32,598 nucleotides of DNA, taken from Porticoccaceae bacterium. GTDB taxonomy: Bacteria; Pseudomonadota; Gammaproteobacteria; Pseudomonadales; Porticoccaceae. This document shows, one piece after another, positions 16,284-25,562 of this stretch. Position 1 is the first letter of the stretch. Each line of letters begins with the position of its first letter. The position numbers and the translations under genes are program-made. Under the pieces are notes generated by a model. The model ran no database searches and was not told where the DNA came from. It worked only from the letters and a program-made list of their open reading frames with translations. Where the stretch lies: assembly GCA_028822155.1 (NCBI GenBank), contig JAPKEJ010000028.1, positions 1-32,598 of the forward strand, read 5' to 3'.

Positions 16284-17050
16284 TGGTAAAAGACGATCGA
16301 GGCTATTACTTAAAGACCCTCGGTATTGATGAATACCTTGCTAGGGACTTGTGCGAAGATAATGAACAGCCCGAAGTGGATGTTTTTGAAGCTGCGTCTA
16401 TTGAGCCCTTGATGGATCGAATGCCCGAACGGATTTCAGTTGAGCAGGTAATTGGTTCCATTGACGTCCTTAGTGATCCCCCGCTAGAGGTTTCACATAC
16501 TAAGCCCGCACCGCCGAGTAAACTGGTGGTAGATCCCGTAGACGAGAAGCCTGAATCAGTAGCTAGCATAGAACTTCAATTGGCTCTGTGGCAGCCGACG
16601 GATGAGTTACTGGTGTGCAGTATTGTCGATGGCAGTCTTCCCGACCCACATCAAATTCAACTTTTGTCTAATATTCTCGTTGCAATGGGGCAAGGGCAAG
16701 GCAACCTTCCTCAGGTGGAGCTAGCGCAGTGGCCTCCTTATCCAAATGCTACGGGCGCTGAGCCAGAGGTTCGGGAGTTTTTAACCACAGTAATACAGGC
16801 TAGGTTAGGTGCCAAGCAAAGTAAGATGATGTTAATTTTAGGGATGAAAACTGCCAGTTGGGTTTTAACTGAAGAGCAATTATCAAGAATTACTAATGGC
16901 CAAACTGATGTATTTGAGCAAATTATCGGACTGGTTGTACCCTCTCTTGAGGAGATGATTGAGGACCCTGAAAGCAAGCGAAAAACATGGAATATAATTA
17001 GATTCCTGTCACCCTCCAATAAGCTAAATCAATCGAATACCGACGATTGA
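16283..17050 (+). CDS. Probable DNA polymerase III psi subunit (HolD-like)
   Basis: This 255-residue protein lies directly before rimI, as holD does in E. coli. Its N-terminus, RGYYLKTLGIDEYLARDL (6-23), resembles the E. coli psi start RDWQLQQLGITQWSLRRP in spacing of hydrophobic and charged residues; that peptide in E. coli contacts chi/SSB or the clamp loader. After an acidic, probably disordered linker (about 24-90) comes an alpha/beta domain (LLVCSIVDG, residues 107-115, then PHQIQLLSNILVAMG) followed by MLILGMKTASWVL. The order agrees with the psi fold. It is much longer than E. coli psi (137 residues), as psi of other gammaproteobacteria may be. The assignment rests on position and weak similarity. 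It starts within the leuA stop codon and overlaps rimI. Confidence 0.5.
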   Translation: MVKDDRGYYLKTLGIDEYLARDLCEDNEQPEVDVFEAASIEPLMDRMPERISVEQVIGSIDVLSDPPLEVSHTKPAPPSKLVVDPVDEKPESVASIELQLALWQPTDELLVCSIVDGSLPDPHQIQLLSNILVAMGQGQGNLPQVELAQWPPYPNATGAEPEVREFLTTVIQARLGAKQSKMMLILGMKTASWVLTEEQLSRITNGQTDVFEQIIGLVVPSLEEMIEDPESKRKTWNIIRFLSPSNKLNQSNTDD

Positions 17051-17496
17051 ATAATCTCGTAAAAAATTTTTTTATACGCCCAATGGGTCAAGGTGACCTT
17101 GAGGCGGTGGTTGCTATTGAGCAATTAAACGCGAAGTCGCCCTGGAGCAAAAAACAATTCTTACAATGTGTTGAATGGACTCTGGTGGTGGTTGTCGACA
17201 ATATTGTTGTAGGATTTGTAGTGGTTGTGGGGGTGGTTGATCAAGCCGAGTTGCAAAATATTTCCATACATCCAGACCATAAAGAACTAGGGCTTGGAGA
17301 GGAGTTGCTGGATCATGTGATTAATGGGTTACCCAAGCAAATAGACCAAATATATTTGGAAGTCAGAGTGTCTAATTTTTCTGCTATTCGCCTGTATAAC
17401 AAGATTGGATTCGTGGAGGTAGGCCAGCGGCGGGGTTACTATTCCACTGAGTATGGGCGTGAGGATGCTTTGTTGATGAGCCGATCTTTGTGCTGA
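17047..17496 (+). CDS. rimI: Ribosomal-protein-alanine N-acetyltransferase RimI
   Basis: This is a GNAT-fold acetyltransferase of 149 residues. In E. coli RimI acetylates the N-terminal Ala of S18, encoded here at 4282. Motif A is seen in LQNISIHPDHKELGLGEELL, although the usual Arg/Gln in Q/R-x-x-G is replaced by Lys. The C-terminal half shows LEVRVSNFSAIRLYNKIGF and RRGYYSTEYGREDALLM, typical of RimI. The start is TTG at 17047, overlapping the previous stop (TTGA); an ATG at 17083 would remove the first beta strand. A valine-rich stretch (about 46-64) is unusual in composition but fits the central beta sheet. Confidence 0.92.
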   Translation: MNNLVKNFFIRPMGQGDLEAVVAIEQLNAKSPWSKKQFLQCVEWTLVVVVDNIVVGFVVVVGVVDQAELQNISIHPDHKELGLGEELLDHVINGLPKQIDQIYLEVRVSNFSAIRLYNKIGFVEVGQRRGYYSTEYGREDALLMSRSLC

Positions 17497-17590
17497 TGGG
17501 CTAGGCGATATCTATAATTTAGCTGGAAATAGGGTATTATTAATAAACGTATAAGGAGTTAATTACATAGACAGTTAATAAGGAGTTTAA

Positions 17591-18043
17591 ATGGATATTC
17601 AATTGTTGTATTGGCACTGGCTTGTGTTAGGGCTTTTGTTAGTGGTAGGTGAAATATTTATTCCAAGCTTTACCATCCTCTGGTTTGGGCTTGGAGCTTT
17701 AGTGGTAGGTTTGGTTCAGCTTTTGATGCCTATGTCATTAACCGTCCAAGTATTACTCTGGACTATGTCGTCAGTGGCGTTCACCTTGATTTGGTTCAAG
17801 ATTATTAAGGTAAAAATGGCCCAAGGGAATAGTGACGAGCACTCTCACAATGAGGCCATTGGCGCCTCGGGTTTAGTCATCAAACTGCCTACTCAAAATA
17901 CCCAAGGGAGGATGCGATTTAGCACTCCAGTAATGGACTCTGATGAGTGGGAGTTTAGTTGTGACACAGGCGTAGAATTGGGTGACAGGCTGTATATAAA
18001 AGAAATTTCTGGTGAGTTTTTAGTTGTTACAAAATTAAATTAG
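17591..18043 (+). CDS. NfeD-like membrane protein
   Basis: This is a 150-residue protein of the short NfeD class. Two or three N-terminal membrane segments (about 7-24, 26-47, 50-68) carry the family pattern LVVGEIFIPSFTILWFGLGAL. They are followed by a soluble OB-fold-like domain (about 87-149) with GASGLVIKL and the closing VTKLN. NfeD proteins are almost always encoded with an SPFH/stomatin partner, and one follows here after 20 bp, so the two should act together in membrane microdomain organisation or quality control. AGGAG stands five bases before the ATG, and a second copy of ATAAGGAGTT lies 27 bp further upstream. Confidence 0.9.
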   Translation: MDIQLLYWHWLVLGLLLVVGEIFIPSFTILWFGLGALVVGLVQLLMPMSLTVQVLLWTMSSVAFTLIWFKIIKVKMAQGNSDEHSHNEAIGASGLVIKLPTQNTQGRMRFSTPVMDSDEWEFSCDTGVELGDRLYIKEISGEFLVVTKLN

Positions 18044-18063
18044 TTAATTAGGGAGTAATCATA

Positions 18064-18915
18064 ATGGAAGGCATGATCGTTGTAAGTACAATTTTTTTAT
18101 TGGTAATCATTACCATTTTCAAAGGTGTCCGTTTAGTGCCCCAAGGATCGAAGTGGGTTGTGCAACGTTTGGGTAAGTTTCAAAAATCATTAAGCCCCGG
18201 ACTTAATTTAATCATACCTTATATTGATGTCGTTGCTTTTAAAGCGACCACTAAAGACATTGTTTTAGAGATTCCTTCTCAAGAAGTGATCACGCGAGAT
18301 AACGTGGTTATTATCGCGAATGCGGTAGCCTATATTAATATTATCTCACCAGAAAAGGCCGTCTATGGTGTTGAAGACTACGAGTTGGCTATCCGTACCT
18401 TGGTGCAGACTTCATTACGCTCAATTGTCGGTGAAATGACGCTGGACGATGCGCTATCCTCCAGAGACCAAATAAAAGCAAAGTTAAAAATGTCTATATC
18501 AGAGGATATTGCTGATTGGGGTATTACCCTAAAAACCGTTGAAATTCAGGATATTCAACCCTCTAGCACTATGCAGTCAGCGATGGAAGAGCAGGCTGCT
18601 GCTGAACGTCAGAGACGCGCTACCGTTACCCGTGCTGACGGTGAAAAGACTGCAGCAATACTAGAGGCCGATGGCAGGCTTGAAGCGTCTCGTAGAGACG
18701 CAGAGGCCAAAGTGGTATTGGCCGAGGCGACTAAAACCGCGCTAGAAAGAGTCAATGAAGCTATCCAAGATAAAGAGCTTCCTGCCATGTACCTTTTAGG
18801 AGAAAAGTATATTGAAGCAATCCATAGTATGTCAAAGTCTGACAATTCTAAATTAGTTCTACTGCCAGCCGATATACCGGCCGCAGTTCGTGGGATTATG
18901 AGCAATACCAAATAA
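18064..18915 (+). CDS. qmcA: SPFH/band 7 (stomatin-like) membrane protein
   Basis: The product has 283 residues with one N-terminal membrane anchor (about 4-20). An SPFH domain begins VPQGSKWVVQRLGKFQ and includes RTLVQTSLRSIVGEMTLDD. A charged coiled coil follows (about 178-235), rich in Ala, Glu and Arg (AMEEQAAAERQRRATVTRADGE). This is the organisation of E. coli QmcA, partner of the NfeD-like YbbJ/YbbK product. Such proteins form large membrane-bound oligomers that surround or modulate membrane proteases such as FtsH, and in some bacteria define microdomains. The upstream NfeD gene supports this. The family is certain; the symbol is by resemblance. Confidence 0.92.
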   Translation: MEGMIVVSTIFLLVIITIFKGVRLVPQGSKWVVQRLGKFQKSLSPGLNLIIPYIDVVAFKATTKDIVLEIPSQEVITRDNVVIIANAVAYINIISPEKAVYGVEDYELAIRTLVQTSLRSIVGEMTLDDALSSRDQIKAKLKMSISEDIADWGITLKTVEIQDIQPSSTMQSAMEEQAAAERQRRATVTRADGEKTAAILEADGRLEASRRDAEAKVVLAEATKTALERVNEAIQDKELPAMYLLGEKYIEAIHSMSKSDNSKLVLLPADIPAAVRGIMSNTK

Positions 18916-19013
18916 TCTTCTAAGTGGATTTTGATGCTGGCATAATTATTTAGCGCGTCAACCTATTAGGTCGGCTGGCGTTTAAGGAAGAGATCTAATT
19001 AAGGAATATGATT

Positions 19014-19397
19014 ATGCGATATCTAAGGATGTGTACCAGCTTTTTGTGTTGTGGACTATTGGCCAGCTGTGCTACTGGTCTTTTAGATAAGGCGGTGGAT
19101 CAGGTTATTGTTGATACCCAGAGGCTTGATCTTAAAGAGTACCAAAAGGATCTATCTGAATGTGATGCCCTGGCTCAGCAGGTTGATATCACCAAGCGCA
19201 CAGTGGGTGGTGCTATAGGGGGTGCTATAGCTGGCGGTGTTGTCGGTGCAATTATTGGCAACAGCGATACGGCACAAGAGGTAGGCGGAACCGCCGGGGT
19301 TGTCGGCGGAGTAAAAGGTAATATTCATGCCCGAAAGGAGCAGCAAAAAGTTATTAAGCGCTGTCTGCAGGGTCGCGGTTATAGGGTTCTTAATTAG
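19014..19397 (+). CDS. Glycine-zipper lipoprotein
   Basis: This is a small predicted lipoprotein of 127 residues. The signal peptide ends in the lipobox Leu16-Ala17-Ser18-Cys19. A glycine-zipper segment (about residues 64-103), with GGAIGGAIAGGVVGAIIG followed by GGTAGVVGG, could insert into or lie against a membrane, as in Pcp/SlyB and related outer membrane lipoproteins. A conserved-looking pair of cysteines lies in SECDAL and KRCLQGRGYRVLN, the latter a common ending for such proteins. AAGGA lies eight bases before the ATG at 19014, favouring it over the ATG at 19008. The exact role is unknown. Confidence 0.83.
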   Translation: MRYLRMCTSFLCCGLLASCATGLLDKAVDQVIVDTQRLDLKEYQKDLSECDALAQQVDITKRTVGGAIGGAIAGGVVGAIIGNSDTAQEVGGTAGVVGGVKGNIHARKEQQKVIKRCLQGRGYRVLN

Positions 19398-19499
19398 TTA
19401 TCGTTAGTACTTTCACTCAAATAATAATGTAGAGCCTTTTCCCTTAAAACGGTTACTATGGGCGCCTCGAATAATGCCTCAAAATAATGGAGCAGCGCC

Positions 19500-19865
19500 A
19501 TGGAACCTTTGTCTAACGATCTTCAGGAAAATTTTGATCGATTAATCGTGGAATGCCTTGAACAGGGTTGTATCTGGGGTCTACAGGACCAAACAGAAAA
19601 TTGGGCCTTGGTTGGTTCGACTGACCATGATGGTATTGATGTTATTCCGTTTTGGTCTTCAAAGCCTCTAGCTGAAGAGTTATGCAGTGGTGATTGGGCT
19701 GTATACAAACCCTTGGCGATTGATATTGAAGAGTTTCTCGACGATTGGTTGCCGGGTATGCATGGCGACGTGCTGCTTGTTGGGGTTAATTGGAATACGG
19801 ATTTGGAAGGTATGGAAATAGAGCCCCTAGATTTGTTAGAGGAATTTGAAGCGGAGTTTGATTAA
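19500..19865 (+). CDS. DUF2750 domain protein
   Basis: This is a small acidic soluble protein of 121 residues. It matches the DUF2750 pattern: an N-terminal helix (EPLSNDLQENFDRLIVECL), a WGLQDQTENWALVG strand region, the IPFWSSKPLAEELC motif, and IEEFLDDWLPGM followed by LLVGVNWN. The end is strongly acidic (EEFEAEFD). Function is not known. It is followed after only 3 bp by the DUF3581 gene, so the two are probably translated from one message. No membrane segment or catalytic signature can be seen. Confidence 0.82.
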   Translation: MEPLSNDLQENFDRLIVECLEQGCIWGLQDQTENWALVGSTDHDGIDVIPFWSSKPLAEELCSGDWAVYKPLAIDIEEFLDDWLPGMHGDVLLVGVNWNTDLEGMEIEPLDLLEEFEAEFD

Positions 19866-19868
19866 TTC

Positions 19869-20579
19869 GTGTTTATTGAGCAGTTTTACCATAAAAATAA
19901 CAACGGAATCAGCGTCAGTGGCGAGCAAGCCAGCGATTTTGCTAAAATTATAAGTAACGATTTCAATCCTATACATGATGCTGATAGTAAGCGTTTTTGT
20001 GTGCCTGGAGATCTTTTGTTCGCCCTGGTGGTAAAGCATTATGGGTTGCGAGAGAATATGGATTTTCGTTTCTCTGGGCTGTTAGCGGCCGATACACCGC
20101 TGATATTCCCACCAGCGTCAAACACTAGCTACGAGATTTTAGACACGCGAGGGAAATGCTATTTGGAGGGGCTCTATTCGGGCGATAGTGTTCAAAATGC
20201 GAGTTCAGTTGAAGCCTTAGTTAAAGCGTATGTTCGATTCTCTGGTCATAATTTTCCGCATATTCTAGTGCCCTTGATGGCGAAAAACAATGTCATGATT
20301 AATCCACAACGACCGTTGATCATCTATCAGTCAATGTCGCTTGAGCTAGATTGTTTGACATTTCAAAACCCAAGCTTAGAAATCAACAAGACCAGTTTAA
20401 CCGTTGACGGCAAACGAGGTAATGGAGAGCTACATTTTACATTCCATGACGGCGATAAGGTTATTGGGCGCGGCGTTAAAAAGCTTATCCTTAGTGGCCT
20501 ACGCCCTTACCAGCAGGCCGCGGTCGACGGCATGGTGTCAGAATACCTAGGTAGACAGTCAAATCATACTGAGGTTTGA
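19869..20579 (+). CDS. DUF3581 protein with MaoC-like hot-dog motif
   Basis: This 236-residue protein belongs to a gammaproteobacterial family without a defined function. The start is GTG, 3 bp after the DUF2750 stop. Residues 30-36 (NDFNPIH) followed by [11 protein letters not shown] (45-55) closely resemble the hydratase signature of MaoC/FabZ-like hot-dog proteins, (S/G)-D-x-N-P-(L/I/V)-H with a later PG-x-LLFAL. Asp31 and His36 would take the place of the catalytic pair. I infer a hot-dog fold that may bind or hydrate acyl-CoA or acyl-ACP. The 3' end overlaps the convergent uvrA by 16 bp. Confidence 0.82.
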   Translation: MFIEQFYHKNNNGISVSGEQASDFAKIISNDFNPIHDADSKRFCVPGDLLFALVVKHYGLRENMDFRFSGLLAADTPLIFPPASNTSYEILDTRGKCYLEGLYSGDSVQNASSVEALVKAYVRFSGHNFPHILVPLMAKNNVMINPQRPLIIYQSMSLELDCLTFQNPSLEINKTSLTVDGKRGNGELHFTFHDGDKVIGRGVKKLILSGLRPYQQAAVDGMVSEYLGRQSNHTEV

Positions 20580-23398
20580 CGAGCCAGTATTGATTTCAAA
20601 AAGAACCCTGTGTGTGAGCCTTTAACCTTAGATACCTGTTCGGGAGTGCCCTCGGCGACAATTTGTCCGCCACCAGAACCACCCTCTGGCCCCAGGTCGA
20701 CAACCCAATCAGCTGTTTTGATAACATCTAGATTGTGTTCGATGACTACCACGGTATTGCCGTGATCACGCAATCGATGAAGTACCGCCAGTAGCTGTTC
20801 AATATCGTGAAAATGTAAACCTGTGGTGGGCTCGTCTAAGATATAGAGAGTTTTCCCAGTGTCTCGCTTAGATAGTTCTTTCGAGAGCTTAACTCTTTGC
20901 GCTTCTCCGCCAGATAAGGTTGTTGCGGATTGTCCGAGACTTATGTAAGACAGGCCAACATCAATGAGTGTCTGGAGTTTTCTTGCGATAGCTGGAATTG
21001 CGTCGAAAAAATCTCGAGCATCTTCAATCGTCATTTCCAGTACTTGATGGATATTTTTACCCTTGAAGTGCACATCTAAAGTCTCACGGTTGTAACGTTT
21101 TCCGCTACAAACATCGCAGGGCACATAGATGTCCGGCAGGAAGTGCATCTCCACTTTTGTGACGCCGTCACCCTGACAGGCTTCACAGCGACCACCTTTA
21201 ACATTAAAACTGAATCTTCCAGGGGTATATCCCCTGGAACGGGCCTCTTGTGTGCCGGCGAATAATTCCCTCACTGGTGTAAATATTCCAGTATAGGTGG
21301 CTGGATTTGAGCGAGGCGTGCGGCCAATGGGGCTTTGGTTGATATCAATACATTTGTCTAACAGATTAAGGCCCGTTATTTTAGAGTGAGGGGCCGGCTT
21401 AAGAGTGGTTGCCTTGTTCAGTGCAACTGCAGCAGCTGGATAGAGTGTTTCATTAATAAGCGTTGATTTACCAGAACCAGAGACGCCGGTAACGCAGGTA
21501 AATACACCAATTGGAATATCTAAATCCACAGACTGCAGATTGTTTCCTGTGGCGCCTATAATCGATAGTGTCTTACCTTTGCCTTTATGCCGTATTGTGG
21601 GAATAAGAATGCTTCGCTTGCCCGACAAAAATTGACCAGTGATGGATTTGGCGCTATCGCAAATGTCCTTAACTGAGCCTCGTGCTACGATCTCACCGCC
21701 ATGGATGCCTGCGCCGGGCCCTATATCTACAACATAATCGGCTGCAGCAATGGCTTCTTCATCATGCTCAACAACAATGACAGTGTTACCAATGTCACGG
21801 AGGCGCACTAATGTCTTTAATAGTCGCTCATTGTCGCGCTGATGCAAGCCTATTGAGGGTTCGTCAAGAATGTACATGACGCCTACTAATCCTGCACCGA
21901 TCTGACTGGCGAGACGAATTCGCTGTGCTTCTCCACCTGAGAGCGTGTCAGCACTTCGATTTAGTGACAGATAATTAAGCCCGACGTCGACTAGGAACGT
22001 GAAACGTTGGCGAATTTCCTTGATGATCTTCTCGGCAATTTCTCCTTGTCGTCCAGGAAGGTCTAGTTGATCAAAATAATCAGCACAATCTCCAACAGGC
22101 ATACAAACGATGTCTTCGATGCGCTTGTTGTCAATAAACACATTACGAGCTGACTTTCTAAGTCTTGTTCCGGCGCACTCGGGGCAACTCGAGGTAGCCA
22201 TAAATTTATTTAACTCTTCACGCACGGATTGGGACTCAGTTTCTCTATAGCGTCGCTCCATGTTATGAATAATGCCTTCAAACTTGTGTTGCCGGCGAAA
22301 AACAGTACCTCGATCATTAACGTAGTTAAAAGTGATTTCTTCATCGTCGCTACCGAACAGAATTTTTTGCTGATGTAGCGCGGCAAGTTTCTCCCAAGGT
22401 TCATCAATATCAAAGGCATAGTGTTCAGCAAGAGAGGTGAGCATGTTGTAATAAAATAGCGTTCTTTTATCCCAGCCACGAATAGCGCCTTCTGAAATCG
22501 ACACCTCTGGGTGTTGAATGACGCGGTCAATATCGAAAAACTGATGTAAGCCTAAGCCATCGCAAGTTGGACAGGCACCAGCTGGGTTGTTGAACGAAAA
22601 GAGTCGGGGTTCGAGTTCATTTAAACTGTAGTTACAGACGGGGCATGCGAACTTCGCGGAAAACATCTGATCCGGCTGACCACCATCCATGTAGCTAATC
22701 ATGACCAAGCCTTCTGCAAGGTTCAGGGCTGTTTCGAATGATTCTGCCAGTCTTAAGGCAATATCTGCTTTCACTTTAAAGCGATCAACTACCACATCAA
22801 CGCTATGTTTTTTCTTTTTGTTAAGGGCGGGAGCCTCTTCTAAGTCGCAAACCAGACCGTCGATTCTGGCGCGAATAAATCCTTGACGCCTCAAGGTCTC
22901 AAATAAATGTAAATGCTCTCCTTTCCGGTCTTTAACAACAGGAGCCAAAAGCATAAGTTTGGTCCCTTCCGGCAGTTCCATTACTTGGTCAACCATCTGA
23001 CTTACAGTTTGGGCTTTGAGCGGATTATTGTGGTCAGGGCAGCGAGGCTCTCCTGCGCGAGCGAATAGCAGTCGTAAATAATCGTAAATTTCGGTAATTG
23101 TCCCCACGGTAGATCTAGGGTTGTGAGAGGTGGACTTTTGTTCAATGGATATAGCGGGTGACAGGCCCTCGATATGATCCACGTCAGGTTTTTCCATCAT
23201 AGATAAAAACTGTCGTGCGTAGGTCGATAGTGACTCGACATAACGTCGCTGGCCCTCTGCGTAGAGCGTATCAAAAGCCAAAGAAGATTTACCAGAACCT
23301 GACAATCCAGTAATAACAATAAATTTATCGCGTGGAAGATCTAGATCGATGTTTTTAAGATTATGAGTGCGTGCACCGCGAACCTGAATGGTATCCAT
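20564..23398 (-). CDS. uvrA: UvrABC excinuclease subunit A
   Basis: UvrA recognises bulky DNA lesions and loads UvrB in nucleotide excision repair. The 944-residue product has the normal length. It has two ABC modules: Walker [10 protein letters not shown] at residues 31-39 and a second GVSGSGKST near residue 640, with LSGGEAQR signatures in both halves. Zinc-binding cysteine motifs are present ([14 protein letters not shown] ... [22 protein letters not shown] and CDVCSGKR). The [21 protein letters not shown] segment is intact. It is divergent from an MFS gene and ssb, a widespread gammaproteobacterial order. No clear LexA box is seen near its promoter. Confidence 0.98.
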   Translation of the reverse strand: MDTIQVRGARTHNLKNIDLDLPRDKFIVITGLSGSGKSSLAFDTLYAEGQRRYVESLSTYARQFLSMMEKPDVDHIEGLSPAISIEQKSTSHNPRSTVGTITEIYDYLRLLFARAGEPRCPDHNNPLKAQTVSQMVDQVMELPEGTKLMLLAPVVKDRKGEHLHLFETLRRQGFIRARIDGLVCDLEEAPALNKKKKHSVDVVVDRFKVKADIALRLAESFETALNLAEGLVMISYMDGGQPDQMFSAKFACPVCNYSLNELEPRLFSFNNPAGACPTCDGLGLHQFFDIDRVIQHPEVSISEGAIRGWDKRTLFYYNMLTSLAEHYAFDIDEPWEKLAALHQQKILFGSDDEEITFNYVNDRGTVFRRQHKFEGIIHNMERRYRETESQSVREELNKFMATSSCPECAGTRLRKSARNVFIDNKRIEDIVCMPVGDCADYFDQLDLPGRQGEIAEKIIKEIRQRFTFLVDVGLNYLSLNRSADTLSGGEAQRIRLASQIGAGLVGVMYILDEPSIGLHQRDNERLLKTLVRLRDIGNTVIVVEHDEEAIAAADYVVDIGPGAGIHGGEIVARGSVKDICDSAKSITGQFLSGKRSILIPTIRHKGKGKTLSIIGATGNNLQSVDLDIPIGVFTCVTGVSGSGKSTLINETLYPAAAVALNKATTLKPAPHSKITGLNLLDKCIDINQSPIGRTPRSNPATYTGIFTPVRELFAGTQEARSRGYTPGRFSFNVKGGRCEACQGDGVTKVEMHFLPDIYVPCDVCSGKRYNRETLDVHFKGKNIHQVLEMTIEDARDFFDAIPAIARKLQTLIDVGLSYISLGQSATTLSGGEAQRVKLSKELSKRDTGKTLYILDEPTTGLHFHDIEQLLAVLHRLRDHGNTVVVIEHNLDVIKTADWVVDLGPEGGSGGGQIVAEGTPEQVSKVKGSHTGFFLKSILARQTSV

Positions 23399-23429
23399 TA
23401 AAATGTCTTTTTGTCAGATTAAACCGCCA

Positions 23430-23459
23430 ATTATAGAGCCCCAATGGCCTAGTGGGCAA
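23430..23459 (-). promoter_or_regulatory. Probable promoter of uvrA
   Basis: Read on the minus strand, TTGCCC (23454-23459) and a perfect TATAAT (23430-23435) are 18 bp apart, about 32 bp before the uvrA start codon. There is no overlapping CTGT-N8-ACAG site. Confidence 0.55.
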
Positions 23460-23637
23460 AGAGTAAATTACCCTAAGTGACAGTGTACGGACAGTTCGGT
23501 TGGATAGACCTTATATTTTAAGATAAATAGACCTAATTAAGTGTTTTTTTGAAAAATATTATGGATAAACATTCTCCCTTGTTACCTGCACTGGTAGTAT
23601 AGCGTCTTCAAAAAATTAATCATAAATCGACGCCACC

Positions 23638-24996
23638 TTGACCAGCTATCCAGTTTTTTCGCCTATTGAAAGGCGCGCAACCTTCTCTATTGCGAGCCTC
23701 TATGTTTTTAGAATGCTTGGGCTATTTATGGTGTTGCCAGTACTCGCATTCTCAGTCGTGGGGTACCCAGATTACAGTCCTCTTTTGTTGGGATTGACTC
23801 TAGGGGCTTATGGTTTAGTTCAGGCAATTCTGCAAATTCCCATGGGCCTATTATCAGACCGAGTCGGGAGGCGGCCGGTGATTATTGGCGGTCTTTTGAT
23901 GTTTATTCTCGGCAGTATTGTTTGTGCTGTTGCAGAGACTATGGAGGGCTTGATTGTTGGCCGCGCTTTGCAAGGCGCGGGTGCTATTGCTAGTACGTTG
24001 ATGGCGATGGTTACTGATCTTACATCAGAGAAAAATCGCACTAAAGCTATGGCTATTATTGGTGGCAGCATCGGGTTTTCTTTCATCTTGGCCATGGTAC
24101 TTGGCCCGCTAATAACATTGAAATATGGGCTTTCAGGAATTTTCTGGATTACGGCCATTTTGGGTACGCTAGGTATATTGATTGTGTTGTTATTAGTGCC
24201 GAATAGGGTGCAGGTGCAATACAATCGGGAGACCTTAACTGACCTTAAGCAAATTGTTAGGCTAATTAAGCAGACCACACTATTGCGCCTCAATTACGGA
24301 ATTTTCGCTCTGCATCTGGCGTTGATGGCTGCGTTTGTCGCCATACCTACCATATTGTCTGACGAGTTGGGCGTTGAAGGTGAAAACCTCTGGTGGGTGT
24401 ATCTATTATTGCTGGGAGGAGGTTTTTTCATAATGTTGCCCGGCATGATCATTGCCGAAAAAAATAACCGACAAAAGTGGAGTTTTTTGGTATCTGTTGG
24501 TGCCATGATGATGGCGACCTTGGCACTAAGTCTTTATCGTGGACCAATAATGACTCCTGTGCTGTTGTTGATATTCTTCACCGCATTTAATCTACTTGAG
24601 GCGTCATTACCCTCGTGGATGAGTAAATCATGCCCTGTTGGCAACAGAGGTACTGCAATGGGTATTTATTCCACTAGTCAGTTTTTGGGTGCTTTTTTTG
24701 GTGGTCTGCTCGGTGGTTGGAGTCTGCAGACGTTGGGGGTCAACGGACTTTTTGTGGTGATTAGTTTGATCTTGGCAGTTTGGTGGTTCGTCTGCTTAGG
24801 TCTGGAATCTCCAAGGCCCCTTAAAACACTAGTATTGGCAGTCGGCGAGTTGGAGCATAGCGATTTTACAAAAATAGTTTCAAATATAGTCGGTGTTGAA
24901 GATATACTCTTATTAGAAGGTGAGCGATTAGCCTATGTTCAGGTAGACCGTCTACAGGTGGATATGTCGAGTTTGCAACCGTACTTAAACCGTTAA
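23638..24996 (+). CDS. yajR: MFS transporter, YajR-like
   Basis: This is a twelve-segment major facilitator transporter of 452 residues. The N-terminus (ERRATFSIASLYVFRMLGLFMVLPVLAF) and motif A LLSDRVGRRPVI match E. coli YajR. The last 60-70 residues form the soluble C-terminal ferredoxin-like YAM domain (IVSNIVGVEDILLLEGERLAYVQVD). Motif B-like GRALQGAGAIAST is present. The start is TTG at 23638; an in-frame stop 15 bases upstream excludes an earlier start, no good ribosome-binding site is visible, and the next ATG would cut the first helix. YajR-type proteins are proton-driven exporters of unclear natural substrate. ssb follows after 17 bp. Confidence 0.9.
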   Translation: MTSYPVFSPIERRATFSIASLYVFRMLGLFMVLPVLAFSVVGYPDYSPLLLGLTLGAYGLVQAILQIPMGLLSDRVGRRPVIIGGLLMFILGSIVCAVAETMEGLIVGRALQGAGAIASTLMAMVTDLTSEKNRTKAMAIIGGSIGFSFILAMVLGPLITLKYGLSGIFWITAILGTLGILIVLLLVPNRVQVQYNRETLTDLKQIVRLIKQTTLLRLNYGIFALHLALMAAFVAIPTILSDELGVEGENLWWVYLLLLGGGFFIMLPGMIIAEKNNRQKWSFLVSVGAMMMATLALSLYRGPIMTPVLLLIFFTAFNLLEASLPSWMSKSCPVGNRGTAMGIYSTSQFLGAFFGGLLGGWSLQTLGVNGLFVVISLILAVWWFVCLGLESPRPLKTLVLAVGELEHSDFTKIVSNIVGVEDILLLEGERLAYVQVDRLQVDMSSLQPYLNR

Positions 24997-25013
24997 CGAA
25001 TTAGGGGAAGAAA

Positions 25014-25505
25014 ATGGCACGCGGAGTTAATAAAGTTATCATAGTGGGCAACTGTGGTCAGGATCCAGAAACTCGGTTTATGCCGTCAGGTGGCGCCGTA
25101 ACCAATCTCAGTATTGCTACCTCAGAGTCTTGGAAAGATAAAACTAGTGGTGAACCACAAGAACGAACTGAGTGGCATCGAGTGGTGTTCTTTAATCGTC
25201 TGGCCGAGATAGCTGGCGAATATGTAAAGAAAGGATCTAAGTTGTATGTAGAAGGTTCATTACGAACCCGTAAATGGCAAGGTCAAGATGGCCAAGACCG
25301 CTACACCACAGAAATCGTAGCCAGTGAAATGCAGATGCTCGATAGTCGAGGCGGGCAAGGCGGGTATGACGCACCTCAGGGTAGCTCTGGGCAGAATTCT
25401 GCTCCAAAAAGCTCTGATCAGGCTCCTCAGCAAGCGCCACAGCAAACTTCTCAGCAAGCACCACAGCAGCAAGCAGGGCCTTTCGATGATGATATTCCAT
25501 TCTAA
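25014..25505 (+). CDS. ssb: Single-stranded DNA-binding protein
   Basis: SSB coats single-stranded DNA in replication, repair and recombination. The OB fold covers residues 1-110, starting [18 protein letters not shown] and containing [21 protein letters not shown]. The linker is Gln/Pro/Ala-rich with repeated QQAP units (about 140-155). The acidic tip DDDIPF, which binds partner proteins, including chi and indirectly the psi subunit possibly encoded at 16283, is intact. The protein has 163 residues. AGGGGAAG precedes the ATG, and the gene probably shares a transcript with the MFS gene. Confidence 0.98.
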   Translation: MARGVNKVIIVGNCGQDPETRFMPSGGAVTNLSIATSESWKDKTSGEPQERTEWHRVVFFNRLAEIAGEYVKKGSKLYVEGSLRTRKWQGQDGQDRYTTEIVASEMQMLDSRGGQGGYDAPQGSSGQNSAPKSSDQAPQQAPQQTSQQAPQQQAGPFDDDIPF

Positions 25506-25562
25506 AATTGTCTGAGTAGTGGCCTAAACCAGTCCATTTTTTAGTGCACGGCCGTACACAAT

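Noticed and set aside
18956-18983. Hairpin CGTCAACC/GGCTGGCG after the SPFH gene as a terminator
   Set aside because: It contains a mismatch and a wobble and is followed by only three T.
22210-22530. 106-codon minus-strand frame inside uvrA
   Set aside because: It is an out-of-frame shadow of uvrA with no family resemblance.
23477-23497. GACAGTGTACGGACAG as a possible LexA box of uvrA
   Set aside because: It does not fit CTGT-N8-ACAG; the halves are direct, not inverted.
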